From an uncultured Clostridia bacterium (GTDB lineage Bacteria > Bacillota > Clostridia > Christensenellales > Borkfalkiaceae): a DNA stretch of 51,837 nt. Numbering within the stretch: position 1 is the first letter of the stretch; each line of letters opens with the position of its first letter. A model generated the notes under the pieces. That model was given only the letters and a program-made list of their open reading frames with translations, was not told the DNA's origin and did not search any database. The position numbers were made by a program, and so were the translations under genes. This document shows positions 24,880 through 33,157 of this stretch, one piece after another. The stretch spans positions 1 through 51,837 of the forward strand of contig CALVWO010000003.1 of NCBI GenBank assembly GCA_944367465.1, given 5' to 3'.

Positions 24880-25244
24880 GCCTGTTTCCCGAATGTGAAG
24901 GAGACCGCCGAGACCGTTCCGCCGGAACGGCGCATCTGCACGTTCTGCGCGAGCGCGTTGATGAGCGCGAGCGCGATCTCGTCTTCGTCGCTTTCTGCGC
25001 CGCCCTGTGCCGTACCCTCGCCCTCGACGCGGACGGAGAGCGCTTCGCCGTCTGAAAAGACGACGTTCGCACGCGCGTAACCCCCGCGCAGGAGCAGCAG
25101 AAGGCTCTCCGTGACGCAGACCTTGCAGTCCTCGCCGTCATCGTAACTGAGGGAGAGCAGCGAACAAATGCCTCCCGTGGCAAGCCGTACCGTTGTCATC
25201 ACGTCGGGACCGAGCGCGACGCGTAAACTGAGAACTTCCATCAT
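24876..25244 (-). CDS. Degenerate RsbW-like (HATPase-fold) protein
   Basis: 122 residues. The N-terminal pattern VALGPDVMTTVRLATGGICS and YDDGEDCKVCVTESLLLLL aligns in shape with anti-sigma ATPases (compare ..DDIEDIKVAVSEACTNAV..), but the N-box Asn is replaced by leucines and no G1 or G2 glycine motif is visible. The acidic loop ESDEDEIALALINALAQNV follows. Probably an inactive paralogue that binds partners without kinase activity. It lies between STAS and sigma genes with four-base overlaps on both sides, where spoIIAB/rsbW normally sits. Confidence 0.65.
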   Translation of the reverse strand: MMEVLSLRVALGPDVMTTVRLATGGICSLLSLSYDDGEDCKVCVTESLLLLLRGGYARANVVFSDGEALSVRVEGEGTAQGGAESDEDEIALALINALAQNVQMRRSGGTVSAVSFTFGKQA

Positions 25245-25543
25245 TCTATCTCCATGATCCTGTCGAGCGCACAGATGACGAAGAGCTTTCTGATGCGGTC
25301 GCTCAGACCCCTGATCGTGAGCGAATGCCCGTCCGTTTTTACCATTTTGAGGATCTTCACGAACGTGCCGAGCGCCGTCGAATCGATAAATTCGAGCCCG
25401 TCGCACGCAAAGACGATATCGGACGGCGACGCATCGTAAAAGGATCTGACGGTGAGGTAGAACTCCTCGGAGTTCGCTGCGTCAAGTTCTTTTCGGAGCG
25501 CGATCGTCAGGGGAGACCGGCTGAGCAATGTTACTTCTTCCAT
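25241..25543 (-). CDS. STAS-domain anti-sigma factor antagonist
   Basis: 100 residues, RsbV/SpoIIAA-like. Beta-alpha STAS fold with the phosphorylatable serine motif LEFIDSTALGTFVKIL near residue 55. In the family the unphosphorylated form binds the anti-sigma ATPase and frees sigma. Start at 25543 is preceded by GGCGGAGG. First gene of the four-gene module. Confidence 0.9.
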   Translation of the reverse strand: MEEVTLLSRSPLTIALRKELDAANSEEFYLTVRSFYDASPSDIVFACDGLEFIDSTALGTFVKILKMVKTDGHSLTIRGLSDRIRKLFVICALDRIMEIE

Positions 25544-25581
25544 AATTTCCTCCGCCGCGCGGAACGCGGCTCTTCTTTCTT

Positions 25582-25613
25582 TATTTTTACCACCTTTGCG
25601 GGGTCGTTCAAAC
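25582..25613 (-). promoter_or_regulatory. Possible alternative-sigma promoter of the partner-switching operon
   Basis: On the minus strand GTTTG (25609-25613), 17 bp, GGTAAAAATA (25582-25591). The -10 fits the SigF/SigG form GGnnAnAnTR and the -35 is SigB/SigF-like, though spacing is a little long. No clear sigma-A promoter is seen here. It would imply autoregulation. Confidence 0.35.
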
Positions 25614-25617
25614 GCTT

Positions 25618-26400
25618 TCAGAAAATTTCGTCGAGACTTTTCAGGACGAGGTCGGGTCGGTCGGGGAAATTTTTCATATTCTCCGCCGTCGTTTCGCCGG
25701 AAAGCACGAGCAGCGTATGCATGCCGTTGGCGTTGCCGAAGCGGATATCGGTGTGCATCCTGTCGCCCACCATGCAGGTGCGCGCGGCAGGCACGCCGAA
25801 CGCCCGCGCGACGCATTCCCCCATGACGGTATACGGCTTGCCGCAGACGACGTCGGGCATGCGCCCGCAGGAACGCCCGAACAGCGCGATGAAGGAGCCG
25901 ACGTCGGGCATGGGAACGCCCGCGGTCGGGCAGACATCGTCGGGATGAGTGGCGATGTACACCGCGCCGCCCGCGAGGAACTCGTTGAACCGCTTCATCT
26001 TGGCAAAGTCGAGGGTCACGTCGTAGGCGAGCACGCACACCTCGGGCGACACGTCGTCGAGGATCACGCCCGCCCTCCCGAACTGCGCGCGCACAGCGTC
26101 GGTGGCGAGCACATGCACGCGCGCCCCTCCGTAATGCGCCGAGAGATACTCGATCGCCGCCATGGCGGAGGTATACACGCCGTCCCCCTCCTCCCACAGT
26201 CCGATGCGGCGGAGTTTGCCGACGTACTCCTCGGGCGTTTTCGAGGAGTTGTTGGTGAGATATACGAGCTTTTTCCCGCAGGCGCGGAGCCGCGCGAGCG
26301 TGTTCTTCACATCGCCGATGGGCGTCTCGTCCAGATAGACGGTGCCGTCGAGATCGAGCAAGAACAGATCGGTATCCTGAAGTAATTGCTGTTTCGTCAT
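25618..26400 (-). CDS. HAD-superfamily IIA hydrolase (NagD-like)
   Basis: 260-residue phosphatase-type HAD protein. Motif I LFLLDLDGTVYLDETPIG, motif II VYLTNNSSK, C2-type cap in the middle (HPDDVCPTAGVPMPDVG), motif III CGKPYTVMG, motif IV MVGDRMHTDIRFGNANGM. The IIA subgroup includes NagD, PLP phosphatase and 4-nitrophenylphosphatase; the substrate is not predictable. It starts 1 bp before the end of the next gene upstream, in the hisC operon. Confidence 0.9.
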   Translation of the reverse strand: MTKQQLLQDTDLFLLDLDGTVYLDETPIGDVKNTLARLRACGKKLVYLTNNSSKTPEEYVGKLRRIGLWEEGDGVYTSAMAAIEYLSAHYGGARVHVLATDAVRAQFGRAGVILDDVSPEVCVLAYDVTLDFAKMKRFNEFLAGGAVYIATHPDDVCPTAGVPMPDVGSFIALFGRSCGRMPDVVCGKPYTVMGECVARAFGVPAARTCMVGDRMHTDIRFGNANGMHTLLVLSGETTAENMKNFPDRPDLVLKSLDEIF

Positions 26401-26401
26401 A

Positions 26402-27463
26402 TCAAAAATCCATCAGCCCGAAATCGCGGATGACGGAGGAAAGCCCTCCTTCCGCCCGTTCGGGCAGCGTTTTCAGTTTGTGTACGTCCGTTCCCGCCGC
26501 TGGAAGGACTCCGTATGTACGCAGCGCGCGCTCATAGGCGTTTTTCCGCGCGGCAAGTGCGCGCAGTTCGGCGAGCAGCTCTCCGCGCACCCGTTCCAGC
26601 CGCAGGGCGCGGGCGGCATATTCCTGCCGCGAGGGCAAACAAAGTTCCGCATAGGATACGCCCGCCGCCTTCGCGCGGGCGGCATAGTCGGGCACGGCAT
26701 AGCGGCGCGGCTTCCCCTTGGCAAAAAAAGCAAGATACAGCCCCAGGAGCAGCCGCCAGCTCTCGTATGCGGGAATACCGAGGACGATCCCCTCCCCGCG
26801 CGGCACGCCGCCGTCTTCGAGCACGCGCAGGCGCGCGTTGCGCCGCACGATCTCCTCGGGCGGGAGCTCCCCCGTCATGCCGGAGAGGGCAAACGCCTCC
26901 TCGTACCCGGCGCCGCCGAAGGGTCTGCGGCAGAGGAGCCCCACGGCCCTCGCCTCGAAGAGCGCCAGGCGGGAGAGCATGAGCCGCGCATACCCCTCAG
27001 ACAGCGACCCGCGCAGAAAAGCGCAGTCGCAGAACACCTCCGCGGGAGAGAGCGGAACGCGGATGCGGTTTGCGTTCACAGAGACCTCTCCGCGCGGGGA
27101 AAACGCGCCGTCGAGCGCCGCGCCTGCCGGAAAGAGCGCGCAGGGCACGCCCCGCACCGCGGCAAAGAACCGCGCCGCCTGCAATACTTCTTTTCCGCCC
27201 GCGGCGAGCACGCCGCTCACTTCGGGCATGGCAAACAACGGGAGCGCGTCCCCCTCCCACAGAACGGAGACGGCGCGCGGAAGGCGCACGGCGGGCAGCA
27301 TTGCCGAAAACGCCGAGTCTTCGGCGAGCGCGAGCACTTTGCCCGCGCGTCCGCGCAGAAACCGCGAAGCGCCCTCCTCCACAGAACAGAAGGAAAGCCC
27401 GCCTCCTCCGTACGCACCGCCGTCTGCGGGTTTTATCTTCGGTACGGATGAGTCGAGCCGCAT
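26402..27463 (-). CDS. Uncharacterised protein, weakly like glycerol-1-phosphate/iron-type dehydrogenases
   Basis: 353 residues. The segment VSGVLAAGGKEVLQAARFFAAVRGVPCALFPAGAALDGAFSP (in parts) recalls the NAD-binding GGGxxxDxAK..PT..S..DG..SP pattern of the dehydroquinate-synthase-like/iron-ADH superfamily, but the aspartate is missing and metal histidines are not evident in the second half, which is Arg/Leu rich. It may be a degenerate paralogue. GGGAGGAG precedes the ATG at 27463. It lies 11 bp after hisC and 1 bp before the HAD gene. Confidence 0.6.
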   Translation of the reverse strand: MRLDSSVPKIKPADGGAYGGGGLSFCSVEEGASRFLRGRAGKVLALAEDSAFSAMLPAVRLPRAVSVLWEGDALPLFAMPEVSGVLAAGGKEVLQAARFFAAVRGVPCALFPAGAALDGAFSPRGEVSVNANRIRVPLSPAEVFCDCAFLRGSLSEGYARLMLSRLALFEARAVGLLCRRPFGGAGYEEAFALSGMTGELPPEEIVRRNARLRVLEDGGVPRGEGIVLGIPAYESWRLLLGLYLAFFAKGKPRRYAVPDYAARAKAAGVSYAELCLPSRQEYAARALRLERVRGELLAELRALAARKNAYERALRTYGVLPAAGTDVHKLKTLPERAEGGLSSVIRDFGLMDF

Positions 27464-27474
27464 GGGTCTCCTCC

Positions 27475-28536
27475 CTATAATAGAATCTGATGCAGTTGTT
27501 TTATGAGAATTTCGTTCTCCGCGGGCGATCCCACCGTGATGCGGCAGAAATCGCGCAGGACGGGTTTATCCCAGAACCGGACGAGCACGCCCGCCTCTTT
27601 GAGCCGTTCGTAGATCTCTTTGCCGCCCTTCGCCGCACGCCCTGCGAACAGGAAGTTCGCCTTGCTCTCCGGCACGGTAAAGCCCATTTTCAGGAGCTCT
27701 GCCCGCACGCGGGTGCGTTCGGCGACGATCCGTGCGACCGTATCCGCATGATACGCCTCGTCCGAAAGCGCGGCGATACACACCGCCTCGGCGACGGCGT
27801 CGACGGGATAGGAATTGAAGCAGTCCTTCATGCGGAAGAGCCCGCCGATGAGCGCGGGCGCGCCCACCGCATAGCCGCAGCGCATCCCCGCGAGCGAATA
27901 GCTCTTGGAAAAGGTTCTGACGACGAGCAGATTGCCGTACTTTTTGGTGAGCGGCACCAGGCTCTCGCCGAAAAAGTCCATATACGCCTCGTCGGCGACG
28001 ACGATCCTATCGGGCACGGAAGCGATGAACGCCTCCATCTCGCCGCGCCCGATGCCGATGCCCGTGGGCGCGTTGGGGTTGGCGATATAGTAGCCCTGGC
28101 AGTCCGCCGCACGCATGGCGGCAAGATCGAGCGTGAAATCGCTGCGCAGCGGCACGACCTTTTTCGGGATCCCGAAAAAGGCGGCGAAGACCTCGTAAAA
28201 GGAATAGGTGATATCGGCAAAACAAGCGCCCGCGCCGTCGCCGTCAAAAAAGGCGGGAAAACTCAGCGCGAGCACTTCGTCCGACCCGTTCCCGCAGAAG
28301 ACGTTCTCTTCGCCGACGCCCTCGCGCGCTGCAATGGCGGCGCGGAGCCTCCCCGCATCGGGGCGGGGATAACGGCGGAGATCGTCCCCTTCGACCGCTG
28401 CGAGCGCCCGAAGGACGCACGGCGAGGGCGGGTACGGATTTTCGTTGGTATTGAGTTTTGTATAAACCTTATCGCGCAGCTGTTCGCCCGCCGTATAAGG
28501 CAGGATCGCGCGCGCCTTGCGGCTCAGAAAGTTCAT
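27475..28536 (-). CDS. hisC: Histidinol-phosphate aminotransferase (HisC-like class I/II aminotransferase)
   Basis: 353-residue PLP enzyme. KLNTNENPYPPSP at the N-terminus, NPNAPTGIGIG, VVADEAYMDFF, and the PLP-lysine segment RTFSKSYSLAGMRCGYA all fit HisC, which converts imidazole-acetol phosphate to histidinol phosphate. Some orphan HisC-like proteins act in Cobalamin or aromatic amino acid metabolism, and no other his genes are visible here, so the pathway is inferred. ATG at 28536 has GGAGGG; in-frame upstream ATGs lie in the promoter. Confidence 0.85.
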   Translation of the reverse strand: MNFLSRKARAILPYTAGEQLRDKVYTKLNTNENPYPPSPCVLRALAAVEGDDLRRYPRPDAGRLRAAIAAREGVGEENVFCGNGSDEVLALSFPAFFDGDGAGACFADITYSFYEVFAAFFGIPKKVVPLRSDFTLDLAAMRAADCQGYYIANPNAPTGIGIGRGEMEAFIASVPDRIVVADEAYMDFFGESLVPLTKKYGNLLVVRTFSKSYSLAGMRCGYAVGAPALIGGLFRMKDCFNSYPVDAVAEAVCIAALSDEAYHADTVARIVAERTRVRAELLKMGFTVPESKANFLFAGRAAKGGKEIYERLKEAGVLVRFWDKPVLRDFCRITVGSPAENEILIKQLHQILL

Positions 28537-28564
28537 GTCGCCCTCCGCTGAGGATATCGCTATC

Positions 28565-28593
28565 ATTATACCCCGCGGAAGCAGATTTGTCAA
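28565..28593 (-). promoter_or_regulatory. Perfect-consensus sigma-A promoter of the hisC operon
   Basis: Minus strand TTGACA (28588-28593), 17 bp, TATAAT (28565-28570). Confidence 0.85.
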
Positions 28594-28614
28594 TGATACG
28601 CCGCGCAAAATCCG

Positions 28615-29571
28615 TTACAGAACGATGGGCGGGAGCGCGAGCTCCACGCCGTTCGAGGCATACCCCGCGGCAATGCCGAGCACCAGAAGCCCCGCGACGA
28701 TGAGAAGGTTGCGCCTCCAGTCCTTTACGTTGCGGAAGAGCACGAGAACGCCCAGCCCCGTATTGACGATGAGCCCCGCCAGACAGCTCCCGAAGGTGAT
28801 CCCGCCCATCGCGTACACTTCGGCAAGGATGACGGAGGAACCGCAGTTCGGCACCAGCCCGAGCACCGCGCAGATGAGCGGCTGATACCAGAATCCGCTC
28901 CCGCGCAGGAAACTGATGACGTTATCCTCCCCCACGAAGAAGAAGAGGAACCCGAACAGCAGATTGATGGCGAGCACGAACGCGGCGACTTTGAGTGCGT
29001 GCAGGAGCGGCGATACGATGTACAGAAAGAACCACTTTTCGGCGTGGGCATGTTCGCAGGCGGTGTACGCGCCGTCGCCGTCGGGAAGATGTTCCTCCTC
29101 ATCGTCGTGGACATGGGTATGCCCGTGTACGTCGTACTCGGGCAGAGGGCGGACATGGTCGCCCCCTTTTCTGTTCGCAAGGAGATCGACGAGGTAGCCG
29201 ATCCCCGCGCCGAGCGCAAGTTTTACGCCGCACATGGAGAGGATGGAGACGAGCTTATTGAGCCACGACATATCGGAGACGAGCATGACGAGGAACGCCT
29301 CGTCGCTCGTGGCGATGAACACGGCGAGCAGTGTGCCGAGCGTGACGTGCCGGCGCTCGTACAGCTTTGCCGCCATCACTGAAAATCCGCACATGGGGAT
29401 GAGCCCCGTGGCGCCTCCGACGAGGGGCGCCCACTTCCCCGAGAGCGCGCGGTTTGCACGCCCAACCCCCGTGTTGTGCTCCATGAGCTCGATGAGGACA
29501 TAGAGAAGGAACAAAAACGGAAAGAGCTTGAGCGTATCGAGCAATGCGTCGAGAACAACGTCCCACCACAT
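28615..29571 (-). CDS. Putative heavy-metal exporter (ArsP_2 / putative manganese transporter family)
   Basis: 318 residues, about ten membrane helices in two halves of similar design: GGATGLIPMCGFSVMAAKLYERR in the first, CAVLGLVPNCGSSVILAEVYAMG in the second, each with a conserved Pro-Cys pair inside a helix (PMCG, PNCG). The cytoplasmic or external loop between holds a His/Asp/Glu-rich stretch (VHGHTHVHDDEEEHLPDGD) and CEHAHAEK, a likely metal sensor or ligand. Family members are annotated as ten-helix heavy-metal or manganese exporters. ATG at 29571 has AGGAGGAGG. Own promoter upstream. Confidence 0.82.
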   Translation of the reverse strand: MWWDVVLDALLDTLKLFPFLFLLYVLIELMEHNTGVGRANRALSGKWAPLVGGATGLIPMCGFSVMAAKLYERRHVTLGTLLAVFIATSDEAFLVMLVSDMSWLNKLVSILSMCGVKLALGAGIGYLVDLLANRKGGDHVRPLPEYDVHGHTHVHDDEEEHLPDGDGAYTACEHAHAEKWFFLYIVSPLLHALKVAAFVLAINLLFGFLFFFVGEDNVISFLRGSGFWYQPLICAVLGLVPNCGSSVILAEVYAMGGITFGSCLAGLIVNTGLGVLVLFRNVKDWRRNLLIVAGLLVLGIAAGYASNGVELALPPIVL

Positions 29572-29616
29572 ATTATATTCCTCCTCCTGTAAAATTTCTT
29601 CGTCCGAAGTTGCATT

Positions 29617-29645
29617 ATCATACCGTTTTTCACGGAATTTGTCAA
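29617..29645 (-). promoter_or_regulatory. Sigma-A promoter of the metal exporter gene
   Basis: Minus strand TTGACA (29640-29645), 17 bp, TATGAT (29617-29622). The leader between it and the start is about 40 bases; I could not identify a metal-regulator operator with confidence. Confidence 0.75.
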
Positions 29646-29713
29646 CGATTTCGGCACCCCCGCGGGAAAAATTCACAGAATGCCGCAAAGCCGCCCCGCC
29701 ATGCGGACGCCCG

Positions 29714-29745
29714 AAAAAATGCCCGCTGCCACCGGCAGCGGGCAT
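29714..29745 (-). terminator. Terminator of the ugpC-type gene
   Basis: Stem ATGCCCGCTGCC / GGCAGCGGGCAT (29719-29745), then a T-run on the minus strand (29714-29719). Confidence 0.9.
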
Positions 29746-29759
29746 CTGATGTCATTGGT

Positions 29760-31145
29760 TTACTCTTCGTCCTTCTTCTCTTCTTCGGGCTTCTCGCCTG
29801 CGGCCTCTGCGGCAGCGGCGGCAGCCTTGCGGCGTGCCTCCATCTTCGCATCGTGCTTCGCCTGCTTCTTCATTTCCTTGGTGACGACGCGCGCCTTGTC
29901 GATCATCTCCTGCATCTCCTGAGGTGTAGGAGGAACGAACGCGGCACCTTCCGCATTCTCGGGGATAACGTCGTAGTGCTCGTCGCGCTCAAGCATCGTC
30001 GCCTCAGTGTAACCGTCGAACAGGTGGATGTGCTTGGCGTCGAACGCGAGCTCGACGATCTCGCCGAGATTGACCGTCGCACGGGAGGAGATCTTTGCGA
30101 TCATCTGCGCGGCGTTGTCGACGATGGTGTTCTTATCGTTCTCGTAGTCGAGGTCGCAGTAGATCTGCGTCTCGGCGCCGAGTTTTTCGATGACGTCGAT
30201 GCGGGCTTTGACGATGGTATCGGGCGAGTTGGAGATGAACAGGTCGTCCTCGTGGATATCCTCGGGACGGACGCCGAGCGTGACCGCCTTGCCCGTGTTC
30301 TTATAGTCGTTGAGGTTCTTGATCTTGGAGACCATCGACTTGGGAAGCAGGATCTTGTTGCCGCCGATGAAGTTGACGTAGACCTTTCCGCCCTCTTCGG
30401 TGATGGTGGAGTTCTTGAAGAAGTTCATCTGAGGGGTGCCGATGAAACCTGCGACGAAGAGGTTGATGGGATAATCGTACAGGTTCTGAGGCGTATCCAC
30501 CTGCTGCATGAAACCGTCTTTCATGACGACGATACGCGTACCCATCGTCATAGCCTCGATCTGGTCGTGCGTGACGTAGATGAACGTCGTTGCGAGGCGG
30601 ACGTGGAGCTTGGAGATCTCCGTTCTCATCTGAGCGCGGAGCTTAGCGTCGAGGTTGGACAGAGGCTCGTCCAGAAGGAATACCTTGGGCTCGCGGACGA
30701 TAGTTCTGCCGAGCGCGACACGCTGGCGCTGACCGCCGGAAAGAGCCTTGGGCTTACGCGAAAGGTAATCGGTGATGCCGAGGATCTCCGCCGCAGCCTT
30801 GACTTTCTCGTCGATGACGTCCTTGGGCACTTTGCGCAGTTTGAGACCGAACGCCATGTTGTCGTACACGGACATGTGGGGATAGAGCGCGTAGTTCTGG
30901 AAGACCATGGCGATATCTCTGTCCTTGGGAACGACGTCGTTGACGAGCTTGCCGTCGATGTAGAGTTCGCCCGAAGAGATCTCTTCGAGACCTGCGATCA
31001 TACGCAGCGTCGTGGACTTACCGCAGCCGGAGGGACCGACGAATACGATGAATTCCTTATCGCGGATGTCGAGGCAGAAGTTGAAAACCGCCTGGTTGCC
31101 ACCCGGATAGATCTTGTTGATGCCTTTGAGCAAAAGACCGGACAT
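29760..31145 (-). CDS. ugpC: Sugar ABC transporter ATP-binding protein (UgpC/MsmK type) with charged C-terminal tail
   Basis: 461 residues. Walker A GPSGCGKSTTLRM, Q-loop VFQNYALYPHMSVYDNMAFG, signature LSGGQRQRVALGR, Walker B VFLLDEPLSNLDAKLR, H-loop THDQ, then the OB/TOBE regulatory domain of carbohydrate importers (LGVRPEDIHE, LFDGYTEATML). The typical length is about 370; here about 80 extra residues follow, rich in Lys, Glu and Ala (KQAKHDAKMEARRKAAAAAA, GEKPEEEKKDEE). No permease genes adjoin, which fits a shared ATPase serving several sugar importers. Substrate unknown. It has its own promoter. Confidence 0.92.
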   Translation of the reverse strand: MSGLLLKGINKIYPGGNQAVFNFCLDIRDKEFIVFVGPSGCGKSTTLRMIAGLEEISSGELYIDGKLVNDVVPKDRDIAMVFQNYALYPHMSVYDNMAFGLKLRKVPKDVIDEKVKAAAEILGITDYLSRKPKALSGGQRQRVALGRTIVREPKVFLLDEPLSNLDAKLRAQMRTEISKLHVRLATTFIYVTHDQIEAMTMGTRIVVMKDGFMQQVDTPQNLYDYPINLFVAGFIGTPQMNFFKNSTITEEGGKVYVNFIGGNKILLPKSMVSKIKNLNDYKNTGKAVTLGVRPEDIHEDDLFISNSPDTIVKARIDVIEKLGAETQIYCDLDYENDKNTIVDNAAQMIAKISSRATVNLGEIVELAFDAKHIHLFDGYTEATMLERDEHYDVIPENAEGAAFVPPTPQEMQEMIDKARVVTKEMKKQAKHDAKMEARRKAAAAAAEAAGEKPEEEKKDEE

Positions 31146-31184
31146 AATTTCCTCTCCTTATTAAGAAAACTTTTTTATACAGAT

Positions 31185-31213
31185 ATTTTACTACAAACCG
31201 CGTCAGACTGCAA
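31185..31213 (-). promoter_or_regulatory. Sigma-A promoter of the ugpC-type gene
   Basis: Minus strand TTGCAG (31208-31213), 17 bp, TAAAAT (31185-31190). Confidence 0.65.
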
Positions 31214-31306
31214 TAGGCAAACCCCACAAAATCCCCGCGCGATATTGTATAAATTGCCCAAAATTTTACAGCTGAATAAAAATACCGTCCGCGCCTGCCC
31301 CTCCGC

Positions 31307-31335
31307 AAAAAAAGAGGACGGCGCACAGCCGTCCC
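31307..31335 (-). terminator. Terminator of the tig-clpP-clpX operon
   Basis: Stem GGACGGC/GCCGTCC (31316-31334), then seven T on the minus strand (31307-31313), about 15 bp after the clpX stop. Confidence 0.88.
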
Positions 31336-31350
31336 CGGTCAGATCCATAT

Positions 31351-32586
31351 TTATGCAGATTTTTTGAACACGAGGCGGGGTTTATCCCCCTTCGTCACGC
31401 AGTCGCGCGTGATAATGACCTCTTCCACATTCTTCTGCGAAGGGATATCGTACATGACGTCCGTCATGAGCCCTTCAATGATGGTGCGCAGTCCCCGCGC
31501 GCCCGTCTTTAAGCGGATGGCGGTGTTCGCGATCTCGCGCACGGCGCCCTCCTCCACCGTGAGCTTTACGCCGTCCAGCCCCACAAGCTTCTGATACTGC
31601 TTGATGATGGCGTTTTTCGGCTCGGTGAGGATGGAAACGAGCGCGTTTTCGTCGAGCGGCTGCAAGGAAACGACAATGGGGATACGCCCGACAAACTCGG
31701 GGATCAGCCCGAATTTGGTCAGATCCTGCGGTTTGACGTCGTCGAGGAGGGAATAATCCACCTCGTTCTCGCCCATGCGCACTTTGCCGCCGAACCCGAG
31801 ACCGGAATCGTCCTTCCGCGCGCCGACGATCTTATCCAATCCGACGAACGCGCCGCCGCAGATGAAGAGGATATTCGTCGTATCGATGCGCATGCAGTCC
31901 TGCTGCGGGTGCTTTCTGCCGCCCTGCGGAGGAACGTTTGCGACCGTGGATTCGATGATCTTCAGAAGCGCCTGCTGCACGCCCTCGCCCGAGACGTCGC
32001 GCGTGATGGAGACGTTCTCCCCCTTGCGCGCGATCTTATCGATCTCGTCGATATAGATGATGCCGCGCTGCGCGCGCTCGATGTCGTAATCGGCGTTCTG
32101 GATGAGTTTCAAAAGGATATTCTCCACATCTTCGCCGACGTAACCCGCCTCGGTGAGCGTGGTCGCGTCGCTCGTGGCGAAGGGAACGTTGAGGATGCGC
32201 GCGAGCGTGCGCGCGAGCAGCGTTTTGCCGCTCCCCGTGGGGCCGAGAAGCAGGATATTGCTCTTTTCGATCTCCACGTCGTCATCGTCCTTCTTGCCCG
32301 CGAGCATGGAATTGATGCGCTTGTAGTGGTTGTACACCGCCACGGAGAGGACGCGTTTTGCCTTATCCTGCCCGATGATGTACTTATCGAGTTCCTCCTT
32401 GATCTCGGCGGGCTTTTTCAGCTCCACCGTTTCGGCTGCGGTGTTCGAAGGCATTTTCGCCATCATGTCGCGGCAGAGCTCGACGCATTCATCGCAGATG
32501 AAAACGCCGTCCGGACCCGCGATCAGCTTTTTTACCTTGGACTTTTCCTTACCGCAGAAGGAACAGTATTGTTCGTATTTTGCCAT
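31351..32586 (-). CDS. clpX: ClpX, ATPase subunit of the Clp protease
   Basis: 411-residue AAA+ unfoldase. N-terminal zinc finger Cys4 ([19 protein letters not shown]), [21 protein letters not shown], Walker [14 protein letters not shown], Walker [14 protein letters not shown], and the sensor region [14 protein letters not shown]-terminus [22 protein letters not shown] is typical. ATG at 32586 has AAGGAG; an ATG seven codons upstream is part of the Shine-Dalgarno region. clpP is upstream, separated by element C. Confidence 0.97.
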   Translation of the reverse strand: MAKYEQYCSFCGKEKSKVKKLIAGPDGVFICDECVELCRDMMAKMPSNTAAETVELKKPAEIKEELDKYIIGQDKAKRVLSVAVYNHYKRINSMLAGKKDDDDVEIEKSNILLLGPTGSGKTLLARTLARILNVPFATSDATTLTEAGYVGEDVENILLKLIQNADYDIERAQRGIIYIDEIDKIARKGENVSITRDVSGEGVQQALLKIIESTVANVPPQGGRKHPQQDCMRIDTTNILFICGGAFVGLDKIVGARKDDSGLGFGGKVRMGENEVDYSLLDDVKPQDLTKFGLIPEFVGRIPIVVSLQPLDENALVSILTEPKNAIIKQYQKLVGLDGVKLTVEEGAVREIANTAIRLKTGARGLRTIIEGLMTDVMYDIPSQKNVEEVIITRDCVTKGDKPRLVFKKSA

Positions 32587-32601
32587 ATAAACTCCTTCCA
32601 T

Positions 32602-33153
32602 GTTCACACTTTTTCTTTCAAACTGATGAAAGAAAAAGTCGTGATTTTGAGAGACAACCCGCGGGTACGCCTACGGCTGACCGCGTGTTTGTCTCAACCG
32701 CGCTAAGGAACAACGCGGTTTCGGTCACGAAATTGCCGCTGAAAGGGCAATTTCTCAGTTCGCGCATACGCCGAAGCCCCACAGGGGCTGTCGGCATAAC
32801 GTACGCGCTCACCTCTCGCTGCCGCTGTTTCGCAACAGTATAGCACGCGGCGGCTCACTCTTTCCCCGTAAGCGCAGGTATGCGCAAATGCAGGGCGCGG
32901 GCGCAGGGAAACCCTGCTTGCGCAAGAGATGATAGCTTTTGGAAGCTAAAATTCGTTGCAAAAGGCGTCACTTGTTATGCCTTTTGCGCCCCTATTTGCC
33001 GCTCACGCGGTTTACGCAGAAAAGTGAAGGCGGCGTTTATTATGTTGCCATGAACGCCGCCGAGAAAAACCGCGTGCAGAGCGCAAGCGAACACGGGGTT
33101 TTTTTAAGAATCACGAAGATTTTTCCCGTCAGTTCGGGAAAAATCTGTGAATG
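32602..33153. repeat. Modular stem-loop element C (clpP-clpX gap), two inverted arms
   Basis: Occupies almost all of the 571-bp gap. Left terminal hairpin 32602-32644 (GTTCAC, stem CTTTTTCTTTCA, loop AACTGA). Then hairpins GAGACAA/TTTGTCTC, AACCGCG/CGCGGTT, GAAATTGCC/GGCAATTTC, a CCCCACAGGGG stem, and the core module in reverse complement (32815-32855). The centre has CAGGG/CCCTG and AGCTTTTGGAAGCT. The right arm carries GTTGCAAAAGGCG (32955-32989), CCGC/GCGG, core GGCGGCGTT/AACGCCGCC with a different stem, and a right terminal hairpin 33111-33150 (loop TCAGTT). Loop and module order match elements A, D, E and F. No ORF of note. Confidence 0.85.
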
Positions 33154-33157
33154 TTCC

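Noticed and set aside
32602-33153. CRISPR array or tandem-repeat reading of the repeat-rich gap
   Set aside because: No uniform direct repeat and spacer units; repeats are inverted hairpins with variable stems, and no cas genes are nearby.
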